This document shows positions 28,459 to 37,375 of a stretch of DNA of 64,000 bases, in pieces. The notes under the pieces are model-generated. The model was not told the origin of the DNA, searched no databases, and saw only the letters and a program-made list of their open reading frames with translations. Both the position numbers and the translations under genes were made by a program. How positions within the stretch are numbered: the stretch's first letter is position 1; each line of letters begins with the position of its first letter. Source of the DNA: Maribacter polysaccharolyticus (GTDB taxonomy: Bacteria > Bacteroidota > Bacteroidia > Flavobacteriales > Flavobacteriaceae); assembly GCF_028882255.1 (NCBI RefSeq), contig NZ_JARBUY010000002.1, positions 322,342-386,341 on the forward strand. Reading direction: 5' to 3'.

Positions 28459-29196
28459 ATGAAACAGCTTATAACAATTGGTATCGCCATAGTGACTACT
28501 GCGTTTCTTGGTGTTACAAATCATGTGAATGCCCAATTCAAGGATAATACAACCGTGAATTTGGATGCTAAGCAACAATCGATCATTACCATCGCATCGC
28601 TGACCGCAAAAGGCGACCTGCAAACTTTGGAATCCGCTTTAACGGAAGGTCTGGATGCCGGATTGACAGTAAGCGAAATCAAGGAAGTTATGGTGCATCT
28701 ATATGCCTATTGTGGATTTCCAAGGAGCCTGCGTGGTTTACGGACTTTTATCAAAGTTTTGGACGAACGCAAGGCCGAAGGAGTTGAAGATCAGCTAGGA
28801 GCGGAAGCTACTCCAATAGAAGATAATCGTACAAAATACGAACGGGGAAAAGTTAATTTGGAAACCTTGCTACACGCCAAATTGGATGGCCCGCCTGCCG
28901 ATTATGCCCAATTCGCCCCAATCATCGAAGTCTTTTTGAAGGAGCATCTGTTTGCGGATATTTTTGATCGGGACATTTTGGATTATCAGCAAAGGGAACT
29001 GGTCACGGTTTCCGTTCTGGCAACGATCGGCGGTGTGGAACCCATGTTGCGTTCGCATATGAACATCTGTTTAATACAGGGCATCACGCCAACTCAATTA
29101 CAGGAATTAGTGGATGTGGTGGGAAAAAATATAGATCATGAAAAAATCGATTCGGCCAAAAAAGTATTGAACGAATTATTGGAATCTAAAAAGTAG
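28459..29196 (+). CDS. Exported carboxymuconolactone-decarboxylase-like protein
   Basis: 245 residues. A signal peptide (about 1-25, ending NHVNAQ) precedes two CMD-type helical domains: TIASLTAKGDLQTLESAL through MVHLYAYCGFP, and LVTVSVLATIGGVEPMLRSHM. The AhpD-type CxxC pair is absent, so peroxidase function is unlikely. Fused double-CMD proteins of this type accompany aldo/keto reductases and cupins in many Bacteroidetes. The periplasmic location is unusual for gamma-carboxymuconolactone decarboxylase itself. It lies 34 bp after the AKR gene. Confidence 0.88.
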   Translation: MKQLITIGIAIVTTAFLGVTNHVNAQFKDNTTVNLDAKQQSIITIASLTAKGDLQTLESALTEGLDAGLTVSEIKEVMVHLYAYCGFPRSLRGLRTFIKVLDERKAEGVEDQLGAEATPIEDNRTKYERGKVNLETLLHAKLDGPPADYAQFAPIIEVFLKEHLFADIFDRDILDYQQRELVTVSVLATIGGVEPMLRSHMNICLIQGITPTQLQELVDVVGKNIDHEKIDSAKKVLNELLESKK

Positions 29197-29203
29197 TAAG
29201 GAA

Positions 29204-30262
29204 ATGAAATATATAGGATTATTCATTTTAATGAGTATGTTATCAATACATCAGTCGATTAGGGCACAAAGCGAAAAAAACCCTTTTGGATTGGTATATG
29301 AGGGAGCAATTACGGAGAATGTGGATGGAAAAGTCAACATACATCCTGTTACCTACAAACTGAACGGAATCGATATTGCGGCCAATGTTTATACACCAGC
29401 CAATTATGACCGGACAAATAAATATCCGGCAATAACAATTGCACATCCTAACGGAGGGATAAAGGAACAGACAGCAGGCCTATATGCACAGCATTTGGCA
29501 GAGGCCGGTTATATTACCATTACGGCAGATGCTGCTTATCAGGGTGCAAGTGGGGGCCAGCCGCGCCATACGGACAAACCCCAATTTCGTACCGAAGATA
29601 TCCGAGGAATGGCCGATTTTATTTCACAGTATCCTGGGGTCGATAGAGAACGTTTAGGTGCTTTGGGCATTTGTGGCGGCGGAGGCTATACGTTGAAAGC
29701 GGTTCAATCGGATAAACGGTTTAAATCGGTGGCAACCCTGAGTATGTTCAATACAGGAATTGTACGAAAAAATGGCTTTTTGAATTCGCAGATTTCGACC
29801 ATTCAAGAAAGGCTAAAGCAAGCTTCAAAGGCAAGAGCACAGGAGGCTGGAGGCGGCGAAATCGTTTATTCCGGTGTAGACGGTATTACCGACGAAGAAC
29901 TAGCAAAAGTTTCAACGCTTTTTTATCGTCAAGGCTATGAATATTATTTTAGGACCCACGCCCACCCCAATTCGACTTTTCTTTACACCACAAGCAGTTT
30001 AATGGATTTAATGGCCTGGGATGCTACCGACGATATTGACCTCATAGACCAACCTTTATTAATGATTGCTGGCAGCAATGCCCAAACATTATATTTGACA
30101 ATGGATGCTTTTCCGATAGCGACCAATTCGAAAAGCAAGGAATTGTTCCTTATCGAAGGTGCTACCCATATAGAAACCTATTGGAAGCCAGAATATGTGA
30201 ATCAAGCAGTAAATAAATTAGTGGACTTTTACCAAAACCATCTTTCAACTACAGACCTATGA
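29204..30262 (+). CDS. Exported dienelactone-hydrolase-like alpha/beta hydrolase
   Basis: 352 residues with signal peptide MKYIGLFILMSMLSIHQS ending RAQS. The nucleophile elbow is LGICGGG, giving Cys157 in place of the usual Ser, as in dienelactone hydrolases; His is in EGATHIETYW near residue 324. The fold (VYTPANYDR, AITIAHPNGG) fits the YcjY/DLH-like group. It probably cleaves a lactone or ester in the periplasm. It overlaps the next gene by 4 bp. Confidence 0.87.
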   Translation: MKYIGLFILMSMLSIHQSIRAQSEKNPFGLVYEGAITENVDGKVNIHPVTYKLNGIDIAANVYTPANYDRTNKYPAITIAHPNGGIKEQTAGLYAQHLAEAGYITITADAAYQGASGGQPRHTDKPQFRTEDIRGMADFISQYPGVDRERLGALGICGGGGYTLKAVQSDKRFKSVATLSMFNTGIVRKNGFLNSQISTIQERLKQASKARAQEAGGGEIVYSGVDGITDEELAKVSTLFYRQGYEYYFRTHAHPNSTFLYTTSSLMDLMAWDATDDIDLIDQPLLMIAGSNAQTLYLTMDAFPIATNSKSKELFLIEGATHIETYWKPEYVNQAVNKLVDFYQNHLSTTDL

Positions 30263-30750
30263 ACAGAAAAAATCTTTTAGCGATTATATTGATGGGAACG
30301 TTTATATTTTCCTGCAAGCAAGCAGCCGAGAAAAATCAAACCGTCGATTTGAGTTCCCAACAAGAATTGATTTTTCCGAAAGGGGATAAGGTAACGAACA
30401 ACAATTTCATTGGCGATGTTTGGGTACATATGCAAGTGATGGCGGATAGTGTGAACCAAAATTCAGTGGGAACGGTAACCTTTGATCCCGGGGCTAGGTC
30501 CAACTGGCATTCACATCCCAACGGACAGATAATTATGTCTTTAGATGGCGAAGGCTATTATCAGGAAAAGGGTAGTGAGAAAAGAATACTACGAAAAGGC
30601 GATGTGGTCAAATGCCCTGCAAACACACCACATTGGCACGGTGCAAGCGCAGAAAAACCGTTCATACAAATCGCTATAACAAGCAGAGTTGACGGTCCAA
30701 CGGAATGGCTAGATCCTGTGACCGAAGAACAATATTTAAATGGAAATTAA
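30259..30750 (+). CDS. Cupin-domain lipoprotein
   Basis: 163 residues. The signal MNRKNLLAIILMGTFIFSC has a lipobox Cys19. A single cupin domain follows, with metal-ligand histidines in NWHSHPNGQ and HWHGAS and the GEGYYQEKG loop. It resembles quercetinase-like or TehB-like cupins acting on small ligands or quinones. The cupin half of the protein at 32815-33660 is a clear paralogue (FP-G start, same WH-HP-GQ and HWHGA blocks). It is coupled to the DLH-like gene by a 4-bp overlap. Confidence 0.9.
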   Translation: MNRKNLLAIILMGTFIFSCKQAAEKNQTVDLSSQQELIFPKGDKVTNNNFIGDVWVHMQVMADSVNQNSVGTVTFDPGARSNWHSHPNGQIIMSLDGEGYYQEKGSEKRILRKGDVVKCPANTPHWHGASAEKPFIQIAITSRVDGPTEWLDPVTEEQYLNGN

Positions 30751-30789
30751 GAAGTACCTCTATACTTTCAAATTAATAAAATCTTAGTG

Positions 30790-31884
30790 ATGAAAAATAT
30801 CAAGACAACATTGTTATTGCTTTTAATGGTTCAATTATTGGTAAATGATGCTTATGCTCAAAAGCAACCCGTTACCCTTGTAGAGCAAGGCAGCTTTGCA
30901 GTTGGTGGAAGCATTAAATCTAGCCCCGGTACTTTTGACCCAATTACCCATGGGGCATTCAACCCTTCCAATCAGGCTACCGAAGGACAAACCTTGCATG
31001 GAGACCATGCCACTGTTTTTTATCAAATTCCTGATAGTGCAAAAAAATTACCCTTGGTTTTTTGGCATGGGTATGGACAGAGCATGCGTACTTGGCAAAC
31101 GACCCCAGATGGCAGGGAGGGGTTTCAAACGCTATTTTTAAGGCGTAATTTTCCCATATACCTTATTGACCAGCCCCGTAGAGGATTATCAGGAAGGAGC
31201 ACGGAACCTACTACGATTTCAGCAGCCACGGATGATCAGTTGTGGTTTGGGATATTCAGATTGGGGACGGGAAGCACATTTTATCCAGATGTTCAGTTTT
31301 CTGATGATCCAGGGGCTTTGAACCAGTTCTTTAGGCAAATTACCCCGGATACTGGACCATTGAACATCAACCTTAACATAGAGGCGGTTTCCACTCTGTT
31401 CGATAAGATTGGACCAGGTGTTTTGGTTACCCATTCCCATAGTGGCGGCCAAGGTTGGTTGACGGCCTTAAAAAATAGGAACATCAAGGGCATTGCATCC
31501 TATGAACCCGGTAGTAATTTTGTCTTTCCGGAAGGGGAAGTCCCTGAGACCATTCCCTATGTGGGAGGAGCATTAAGTGCGAGAAGCGTACCCATGACAG
31601 CGTTTAAACGATTGACGGAAATACCCATTATTATTTATTATGGGGATTATATACCCAACGAACCTGTGGAGCATCCTGGCCAGGAACAATGGCGTGCAGC
31701 CTTGCAAATGGCAAAGCTTTGGACGGCCACGGTGAACAAGCATGGGGGTGATGCCACATTGGTACACCTTCCAGAAAAGGGCCTAAAGGGAAATACCCAT
31801 TTTCCAATGTCCGACCTGAACAATGAAAAGGTGGCCGTATTGTTAGCGGAATGGCTAAAGGAAAAAGGATTGGATAAAAAATGA
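30790..31884 (+). CDS. Exported alpha/beta hydrolase
   Basis: 364 residues from ATG 30790; a GTG at 30787 is directly adjacent and less likely. A signal peptide is present (about 1-23, ending NDAYAQ). The oxyanion strand LPLVFWHGYGQ and nucleophile region VTHSHSGGQGW place the Ser in the turn THSHSGG; a His occurs in KGNTHFPMSD near the end. It is related to secreted esterases annotated as alpha/beta fold hydrolases in flavobacteria. The substrate is unknown but should be an ester or lactone, given the neighbouring DLH-like enzyme. Confidence 0.87.
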   Translation: MKNIKTTLLLLLMVQLLVNDAYAQKQPVTLVEQGSFAVGGSIKSSPGTFDPITHGAFNPSNQATEGQTLHGDHATVFYQIPDSAKKLPLVFWHGYGQSMRTWQTTPDGREGFQTLFLRRNFPIYLIDQPRRGLSGRSTEPTTISAATDDQLWFGIFRLGTGSTFYPDVQFSDDPGALNQFFRQITPDTGPLNINLNIEAVSTLFDKIGPGVLVTHSHSGGQGWLTALKNRNIKGIASYEPGSNFVFPEGEVPETIPYVGGALSARSVPMTAFKRLTEIPIIIYYGDYIPNEPVEHPGQEQWRAALQMAKLWTATVNKHGGDATLVHLPEKGLKGNTHFPMSDLNNEKVAVLLAEWLKEKGLDKK

Positions 31885-31888
31885 TACT

Positions 31889-32320
31889 ATGCTGACTAAA
31901 AAATTGGGGCTGTTATTGGTATTACTGCATCTGTCTTTAATTGGTTTGGGGCAAAGCGATGATGCCCTAAAGGCGGATACTGATCAAGGAAAAATGATGG
32001 TTCGCATTGCGGAACTTGAAATTGGGACGGACTATCTGGATGAATATTTAGAGATACTGAAAGAGGAATCGGAAGCATCACTTATGCTGGAGCCCGGGGT
32101 AATCTGTATTTACCCCATGTTTCAAAAGGAAAATCCTACACAGATACGACTTTTGGAAATTTATGCCAATAAGGAAGCTTACGAATCACATTTGAAAACA
32201 CCTCATTTTCAAAAGTATAAAACAACCACAGCAGAAATGGTAAAAGATTTAAAACTGATTGATATGGAAGCTATTGATCCTGAATCGATGTCGATGGTTT
32301 TTAAAAAATACAAGTTCTAG
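31889..32320 (+). CDS. Exported antibiotic-biosynthesis-monooxygenase-fold (ABM) protein
   Basis: 143 residues with a signal peptide (about 1-22, GLGQS). The remainder is a ferredoxin-like ABM/YgiN domain: MMVRIAELEIGTDYLDEYL, LEPGVICIYPMF, IRLLEIYANKEAYESHLKTP. Family members oxidise quinols or aromatics without metal or flavin; others are heme-degrading. It is the last gene of cargo operon 1, 4 bp after the hydrolase. Confidence 0.87.
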   Translation: MLTKKLGLLLVLLHLSLIGLGQSDDALKADTDQGKMMVRIAELEIGTDYLDEYLEILKEESEASLMLEPGVICIYPMFQKENPTQIRLLEIYANKEAYESHLKTPHFQKYKTTTAEMVKDLKLIDMEAIDPESMSMVFKKYKF

Positions 32321-32357
32321 TTCGAAATTGGCGAATAACTTTGGATGCTGGAAACTA

Positions 32358-32530
32358 TTAGTTCAACATCCGATACTCCAGAGGGATATACCCCACCATT
32401 TTCTTAAAAAGTCTTTTGAAATGCTGTGGATATAAAAATCAAGGTCGCATGCAATTTTATTTAATGATTTATCAGGGGTCGGATATTTTTGTTTCGCTAC
32501 CTGAATCAGGTTATCCTGAATGTTTTTCTT
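32358..32530 (-). pseudogene. Relic of an AraC-family HTH domain
   Basis: On the minus strand this segment decodes, with a frameshift, to DNLIQVAKQKYPTPDKS, LNKIACDLDF, then FKRLFKKMVGYIPLEYRMLN and a stop. It parallels the C-terminus of the intact regulator at 26299-27210 (KLIEVAKERVFDPSKSLSEI, LFKQRVGHSPSEFRNLN). The N-terminal half is gone. It precedes cargo operon 2 just as the intact gene precedes operon 1, so the regulator-promoter module was probably duplicated and this regulator lost. Confidence 0.7.
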
Positions 32531-32707
32531 TCATCTAACTTCTTTCTGTTAAATCATGTTCACCATTCAGTGGGTACACCGCACCTAAATTTAAATTTGG
32601 AACAATAATCATCGACCCATATCTAATCTTTTGTGTTGGACAGAGAAGAAAACTGTTGTTCGAATTTAGTTAATGCTTTGTGAGCAAATGGTTTACACCC
32701 CTGAAAT
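32531..32707. other. Remaining upstream region of cargo operon 2
   Basis: Between the AraC relic and the operator pair. It may contain further remains of the decayed regulator gene, but no readable frame was found. Confidence 0.3.
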
Positions 32708-32773
32708 CCGTAATAATGGTAGGTAAATCCGTAATTGTGGTAAGCCTATCCTATGAATTATACCATAGCTTTG
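32708..32773 (+). promoter_or_regulatory. Operator pair and -7 box of cargo operon 2
   Basis: Direct repeats CCGTAATAATGGTA (32708-32721) and CCGTAATTGTGGTA (32729-32742), period 21 bp, then 23 bp and TAGCTTTG (32766-32773). The half-sites and the 23-bp spacing to the -7 box match operon 1, although surrounding sequence differs. This is good evidence for one shared AraC-type activator. Confidence 0.7.
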
Positions 32774-32814
32774 GCAAAGGTAATTTATAATCTAAATCAA
32801 TTAAATAAAACAAA

Positions 32815-33660
32815 ATGAGAGCATTATTGATAGGCTTATTTATAGGTGTGCTAAGCATATCTTCCTTTGCGCAAGAAGCTATTTTTCCGATGGGGGCAAA
32901 AGCGAAAAACATACACCATACCGGTGATATTTGGCTTACGCATGTTGTAGATGCTGATGAAACTTTTAAACATAACGTAGCCCAAGCGGTTTCAGCACCT
33001 GGAGCATTTCTCAATTGGCATTTACATCCAGACGGCCAACAATTGTTGATCACTAACGGAGTTGGTTTTTATCAGGAAAAAGGCAAGGAAGTACAAGTGA
33101 TGCGCGCTGGTGATGTAATCAAATGCCTTCCCAACATAGAACATTGGCATGGTGCCACTCCTAAAAGTGCAGTAACCTATTTGGCGATAGGTGGTAGCAC
33201 ACCCACCAAATGGACAGACGAACTTAGTGTTGAGGATTATAACAAAATACCGCTTCCTGAAATTAACAATTCAAGTCTTGAAAATGAGATCAAGGAACTT
33301 TCCAAAGCCAAATGGAAATGGATGGCTGATAAGGATGTGGACAAGTTGGCCAATTTGTTTCATGACAAATCAAGGTTTGTACACATGAGCGGCTCCTGGA
33401 AAAAGGACAGGGAACTGGAAATCATCGAGACGGGAAGCATTTGGTATAAAAATGCCGATATACACGATGTGGTCGTGGAAACTATTGATGATAACACCGT
33501 GGTACTTTGGAATAGAATAACCCTTACGGCCCATGTCCGGGGAAATGACGTCACAACGGAATTTACCGTGACCGAATTCTATAAAAAAGAAGGCGACGAT
33601 TGGAAATTATTGGACCTCACCTTTAGCAGCGTTCGTGATACTCATGAAATTGCGCATTAA
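32815..33660 (+). CDS. Exported cupin-DUF4440/SnoaL fusion protein
   Basis: 281 residues with a signal peptide (about 1-19, SSFAQE). Residues ~20-140 form a cupin domain (NWHLHPDGQ, HWHGATP) paralogous to the lipoprotein at 30259-30750. Residues ~155-281 form an NTF2-like DUF4440 domain (KWKWMADKDVDKL, FVHMSGSW, VVLWNRITL) that closely resembles the whole next protein. A cupin fused to an NTF2-like domain suggests sequential or coupled action on one small substrate (inference). It is the first gene of cargo operon 2. Confidence 0.9.
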   Translation: MRALLIGLFIGVLSISSFAQEAIFPMGAKAKNIHHTGDIWLTHVVDADETFKHNVAQAVSAPGAFLNWHLHPDGQQLLITNGVGFYQEKGKEVQVMRAGDVIKCLPNIEHWHGATPKSAVTYLAIGGSTPTKWTDELSVEDYNKIPLPEINNSSLENEIKELSKAKWKWMADKDVDKLANLFHDKSRFVHMSGSWKKDRELEIIETGSIWYKNADIHDVVVETIDDNTVVLWNRITLTAHVRGNDVTTEFTVTEFYKKEGDDWKLLDLTFSSVRDTHEIAH

Positions 33661-33683
33661 TACATCAGAACAAATACAATATA

Positions 33684-34130
33684 ATGAACAAAAATATATT
33701 ATTAGGCTTATTGCTTATGCTGATTACAGGACAAGTCGCCCTTGCCCAATCGACTGATTTAGAAAAGGAAATCAGGGAGCTGTCCACCCAAAAATGGCAA
33801 TGGATGGCCGATAAGGATGCGGACAAATTGGAAGACCTTTTTCATGACAAGGCAAAATTTGTACACATGGGCGGTACGTGGGGGAAGGACCGCGAAGTAG
33901 ACATCATTAGAGGTGGGTTTATTCACTACAAAAAGGCCGATGTCCATGAAGTCATGGTCGAAGTCTTGAATGATAATACCGTTATATTGTGGAACCAAAT
34001 TACGCTGCTGGCCGTAGTCGGCAGCAATGAAGTGACCAATCCCTTCATGGTAACGGAAGTTTATGTAAAGGAGAATAACACTTGGAAATTGGCCGATCTG
34101 ACCTTTAGCAAAACAATGTCTAGGGAATAA
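33684..34130 (+). CDS. Exported DUF4440/SnoaL-like protein
   Basis: 148 residues: signal peptide (about 1-21, GQVALAQ) plus one NTF2-like domain (KWQWMADKDADKLEDLFHD, FVHMGGTWGKDRE, VILWNQITL). It is strongly similar along its length to the C-terminal half of the upstream fusion protein, so one arose from the other by tandem duplication. The family includes polyketide cyclases, isomerases and non-enzymatic binding proteins; function is not predictable. It lies 23 bp downstream of the fusion gene. Confidence 0.9.
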   Translation: MNKNILLGLLLMLITGQVALAQSTDLEKEIRELSTQKWQWMADKDADKLEDLFHDKAKFVHMGGTWGKDREVDIIRGGFIHYKKADVHEVMVEVLNDNTVILWNQITLLAVVGSNEVTNPFMVTEVYVKENNTWKLADLTFSKTMSRE

Positions 34131-34160
34131 CTTGAACAACGTAGTTTAATAAACACAAAA

Positions 34161-35780
34161 ATGAAAAAACACATTTTAGGATTGGTGGTACTCCTTGGAG
34201 TTACTATTTCTGCGCAAGAAAGTGCACCCAAAGTAAAGACCGAATTAGGGGTAATTCGAGGTGTCCATGAAGATGGTGTAGCTAGTTTTAAGGGAATACC
34301 GTTTGCTGCTCCACCAGTTGGTCAGTTCCGTTGGAGGGCCCCTCAAACATTATCCCCCTGGGAAGGTGAATTGGATGCCACGGAATATGGTGCCAATTGT
34401 GCACAGTCCGGATGGGGCGGGGCACCGGGAACCATTAGTGAAGGTTCATCCGAGGATTGCCTGTACCTAAATGTGTGGAAACCCGGGGATGCAAATACGG
34501 GTGCGAACCTGCCCGTCATGGTTTGGATTCATGGTGGAGGCTTTGTCGGTGGAAGTGGTTCCGGAGCTGGAATCGCGGGTGATGAATTTGTTAAGAAGGG
34601 AGTGATTTTAATCACCATCAATTACCGTTTGGGTCGTTTGGGGCATTTTGCATTTCCAGCATTGAGTGCCGAACATCCTGAAGAACATAAAGGCAGTTAT
34701 GCCTATATGGACCAAATTGCAGCACTGCAATGGGTGCAAAAGAACATTGCCGCTTTTGGTGGTAATCCTGATAACGTAACCATATTCGGCTTTTCCGCAG
34801 GTGGAGTATCTGTACACTCTTTAATGACCATTCCAGATGCGAAGGGACTTTTCCATAAGGCCATAAGTGAATCTGGTGGAGCCCGTGATGGGGTCCTTAC
34901 CGGAAGGCCTATACAGGAAGAAAATGCCTCCCCTTTTTATCCAGTTTCCGCGGAGACCATTGGAATTAACTTTGCCCATAAACAGGGTATAGAAGGTACG
35001 GATGCCGATGCCTTGGCCAAGTTACGAGCATTGCCGGTGGAAAAAATTGTGGATGGCGGACAGGAAACGGATGGTGAAGGTGGTCCAAGAACGTATTCAG
35101 GACCTATTTTGGATGGTTCGTTGGTGGTAGAAACAGCTGAAAGTGCCTACAACGCTGGTAGACAAATGCAAATACCGTTGATAATCGGTTCTAACAGCGC
35201 CGAAATCGGGGGTGGCTTTGTCAACAACAGTAAGACAAAAGAAGAACTGTTTTCACTTTTTGGCGAGTTTAAGGAGGAAGCACAAGCTGCCTATGATCCT
35301 GATGGCACCAAAGATTTTGAAGAGGTGATTACCAAGTTCAATACCGATTGGGTATGGGGAGAATCGGGACGTTTTGCCGCAAGGGCTCTCGCGGAACAAG
35401 GGGAACCCACGTTTATTTACCATTTTGGTTTTGTACCCGAACTTATGAAGGAAAGAATGAAATACGGTGCCGGCCATGGTTCCGAAGTTGGCTATGTGTT
35501 TAATAATCTTGATGCACGTTGGGGTAATCCAGAGACAACTCCTGAAGATAAAAAAGTGGCGGAAATCATGAATTGGTACTGGGTAAATTTCGCCAAGAAC
35601 GGAAACCCGAATGGAGATGGATTACCAAACTGGCCAGTCTATACTAAAAATGAAGGTGAAATTATGGATATACAGTTAGATGGTGAAGCCGTTGGAAAAC
35701 CAGATCCAAGAAAAGCGAGATTGGATGTCATTGAAAAGGGTGTCAAATTGAGAAACGAACTACAATCACGAGGAATTTAG
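34161..35780 (+). CDS. Exported type-B carboxylesterase
   Basis: 539 residues with a signal peptide (about 1-18, TISAQ). It shows the carboxylesterase/cholinesterase fold. The oxyanion hole is HGGGF (about 124-128), the nucleophile Ser212 sits in GFSAGG (family usual G-E-S-A-G), an acid lies in NSAEIG and the catalytic His in GAGHGSEVGYVF. The SEDCLYLNVW block is the family signature. It would hydrolyse carboxylic esters in the periplasm. It follows the DUF4440 gene by 30 bp. Confidence 0.93.
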   Translation: MKKHILGLVVLLGVTISAQESAPKVKTELGVIRGVHEDGVASFKGIPFAAPPVGQFRWRAPQTLSPWEGELDATEYGANCAQSGWGGAPGTISEGSSEDCLYLNVWKPGDANTGANLPVMVWIHGGGFVGGSGSGAGIAGDEFVKKGVILITINYRLGRLGHFAFPALSAEHPEEHKGSYAYMDQIAALQWVQKNIAAFGGNPDNVTIFGFSAGGVSVHSLMTIPDAKGLFHKAISESGGARDGVLTGRPIQEENASPFYPVSAETIGINFAHKQGIEGTDADALAKLRALPVEKIVDGGQETDGEGGPRTYSGPILDGSLVVETAESAYNAGRQMQIPLIIGSNSAEIGGGFVNNSKTKEELFSLFGEFKEEAQAAYDPDGTKDFEEVITKFNTDWVWGESGRFAARALAEQGEPTFIYHFGFVPELMKERMKYGAGHGSEVGYVFNNLDARWGNPETTPEDKKVAEIMNWYWVNFAKNGNPNGDGLPNWPVYTKNEGEIMDIQLDGEAVGKPDPRKARLDVIEKGVKLRNELQSRGI

Positions 35781-35824
35781 TCCATTTTTTGGATTTTAAA
35801 ATATTACGATAACAGCATATTGGC

Positions 35825-36949
35825 ATGGAAAAGAATAGTAATTCAGTAAACAGAAGAAATTTTATATCGAAATCTGCCCTTTTGGGAGCGGGTATAGTGG
35901 CAAGCCCACTGGCTTTTGCCAATGGGAAAAATGCACTTGATAAAATTGAGGGTTTAAAAACAGCTTCCAGCCCTGAGAAGCGAATGCTGGGCGCATTGGA
36001 AGTCTCGCCAATTGGGTTAGGTTGTATGAGCATGAAAAGTGGCAGCTACAATCCACCAAGGGATACCAAGGATATGATTCCCGTAATCCGTGGGGCTTAT
36101 GATTTGGGCGTTACTTTTTTTGATACGGCCGAAGTGTACGGCCCGTTTACAGATGAGGAATTGGTTGGTGAGGCACTGCAGCCCATTAGGGACAAAGTGG
36201 TCATTGCCAGTAAATTCGGGTTTGAGCTTTCGACCGGAAGTCGTGGGGCAAGAAATAGCAGGCCAGAAAATATAAGAAAAGCGGTTGAAGGTATGCTGAA
36301 ACGCCTTCGTACCGATCGTATCGATTTGTTGTACCTACATCGTTTGGACCCAAACGTTCCGATTGAGGACGTTGCCGGAATGGTCAAGGATTTGATAAAG
36401 GAAGGGAAGGCGCTCCATTTCGGACTTTCAGAAGTTTCCCCCACAACCATACGAAAGGCCCACTCCATACAGCCTGTTGCTGCTTTGCAAAGTGAATATT
36501 CTTTGATACAACGTGCTCTTGAAAATGAAGTTATTGATATCTGTGGAGAATTAGGAATTGGTTTTGTTCCTTGGGGACCGGTCTGTCGCGGATTTTTGGG
36601 CGATAAGTTCAACGAGCATAGCCGTTTTTCAAGTGATTCCCGCTTATCTCAAGTGCCCTATTTTACACCGGAAGCTATTGAAGCGCACATGGAGGTGCTC
36701 ACGTTGGTACGCGAATGGGGACGAAAAAAAGATGCCACTCCGGCCCAAATAGCTTTGGCTTGGGTCATGGCACAAAAACCTTTTATTGTTCCTATTCCAG
36801 GAACTACGAAACTGCATCATGTAAAACAAAACCAAGGTGCACTGAACGTTACTTTCTCCGATACGGAATTAAAGGAATTCAGGAATGCTTTGGAGAAGAT
36901 ACAACTGGTAGGTGTCCGTGGCCCGGAAACTGCCTTGATAGACCAATAG
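35825..36949 (+). CDS. Tat-exported aldo/keto reductase
   Basis: 374 residues. The N-terminus carries a twin-arginine signal (NRRNFISKSALLGAGIVA). The barrel has the tetrad Asp100, Tyr105 (FFDTAEVYG), Lys130 (ASKFGF) and His172 (LLYLHRLD). It is a paralogue of the cytoplasmic AKR at 27441 (same [25 protein letters not shown] and IPGTTK blocks). Export of an NADPH-dependent enzyme with cofactor bound is exactly what Tat allows. It is interesting that the element carries both versions. Confidence 0.93.
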   Translation: MEKNSNSVNRRNFISKSALLGAGIVASPLAFANGKNALDKIEGLKTASSPEKRMLGALEVSPIGLGCMSMKSGSYNPPRDTKDMIPVIRGAYDLGVTFFDTAEVYGPFTDEELVGEALQPIRDKVVIASKFGFELSTGSRGARNSRPENIRKAVEGMLKRLRTDRIDLLYLHRLDPNVPIEDVAGMVKDLIKEGKALHFGLSEVSPTTIRKAHSIQPVAALQSEYSLIQRALENEVIDICGELGIGFVPWGPVCRGFLGDKFNEHSRFSSDSRLSQVPYFTPEAIEAHMEVLTLVREWGRKKDATPAQIALAWVMAQKPFIVPIPGTTKLHHVKQNQGALNVTFSDTELKEFRNALEKIQLVGVRGPETALIDQ

Positions 36950-36991
36950 AAGGACACGCCAAAAAAAACTGTAGTTATCGATTTTAAAAAT

Positions 36992-37375
36992 ATGGATTCT
37001 TCCCTCTCAACAAATCAAAAAACCTATACTCATATAGCCGAAAATTTTTTGATGCAACTGAGGGAACAATTCCCCATATCAGAGGACACACAACGCATAA
37101 AGTTGCGTAAAGCTTCAGATTTTGCGGAAATATTAAATATTCATGTAAACTCTTTGAACAGAGTTGTAAAATTATATACTGGTAAAACGACTACCCAAAA
37201 TATTAATGAACGTTTCATTAAGGAAGCGAGGGGATTGCTCAAAAGAAATGACTGGTCAATTACTACCATAGCCACGGTCCTAGGCTTTATGGAAGTAAAT
37301 CATTTTAGCGCCTTTTTCAAAAAACATGTAGGATATACGCCAACAGATTACAGGAAATTAAAGATCAAAAAATGA
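36992..37375 (+). CDS. Short AraC-type HTH regulator
   Basis: 127 residues, essentially only the AraC DNA-binding domain with a ~35-residue lead. The first helix-turn-helix is DFAEILNIHVNSLNRVVKLY and the second ITTIATVLGFMEVNHFSAFF, ending YTPTDYRKLK. There is no sensing domain. It overlaps the flavodoxin gene by 4 bp, so it is co-transcribed and may regulate locally or assist the larger AraC protein. Confidence 0.88.
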   Translation: MDSSLSTNQKTYTHIAENFLMQLREQFPISEDTQRIKLRKASDFAEILNIHVNSLNRVVKLYTGKTTTQNINERFIKEARGLLKRNDWSITTIATVLGFMEVNHFSAFFKKHVGYTPTDYRKLKIKK

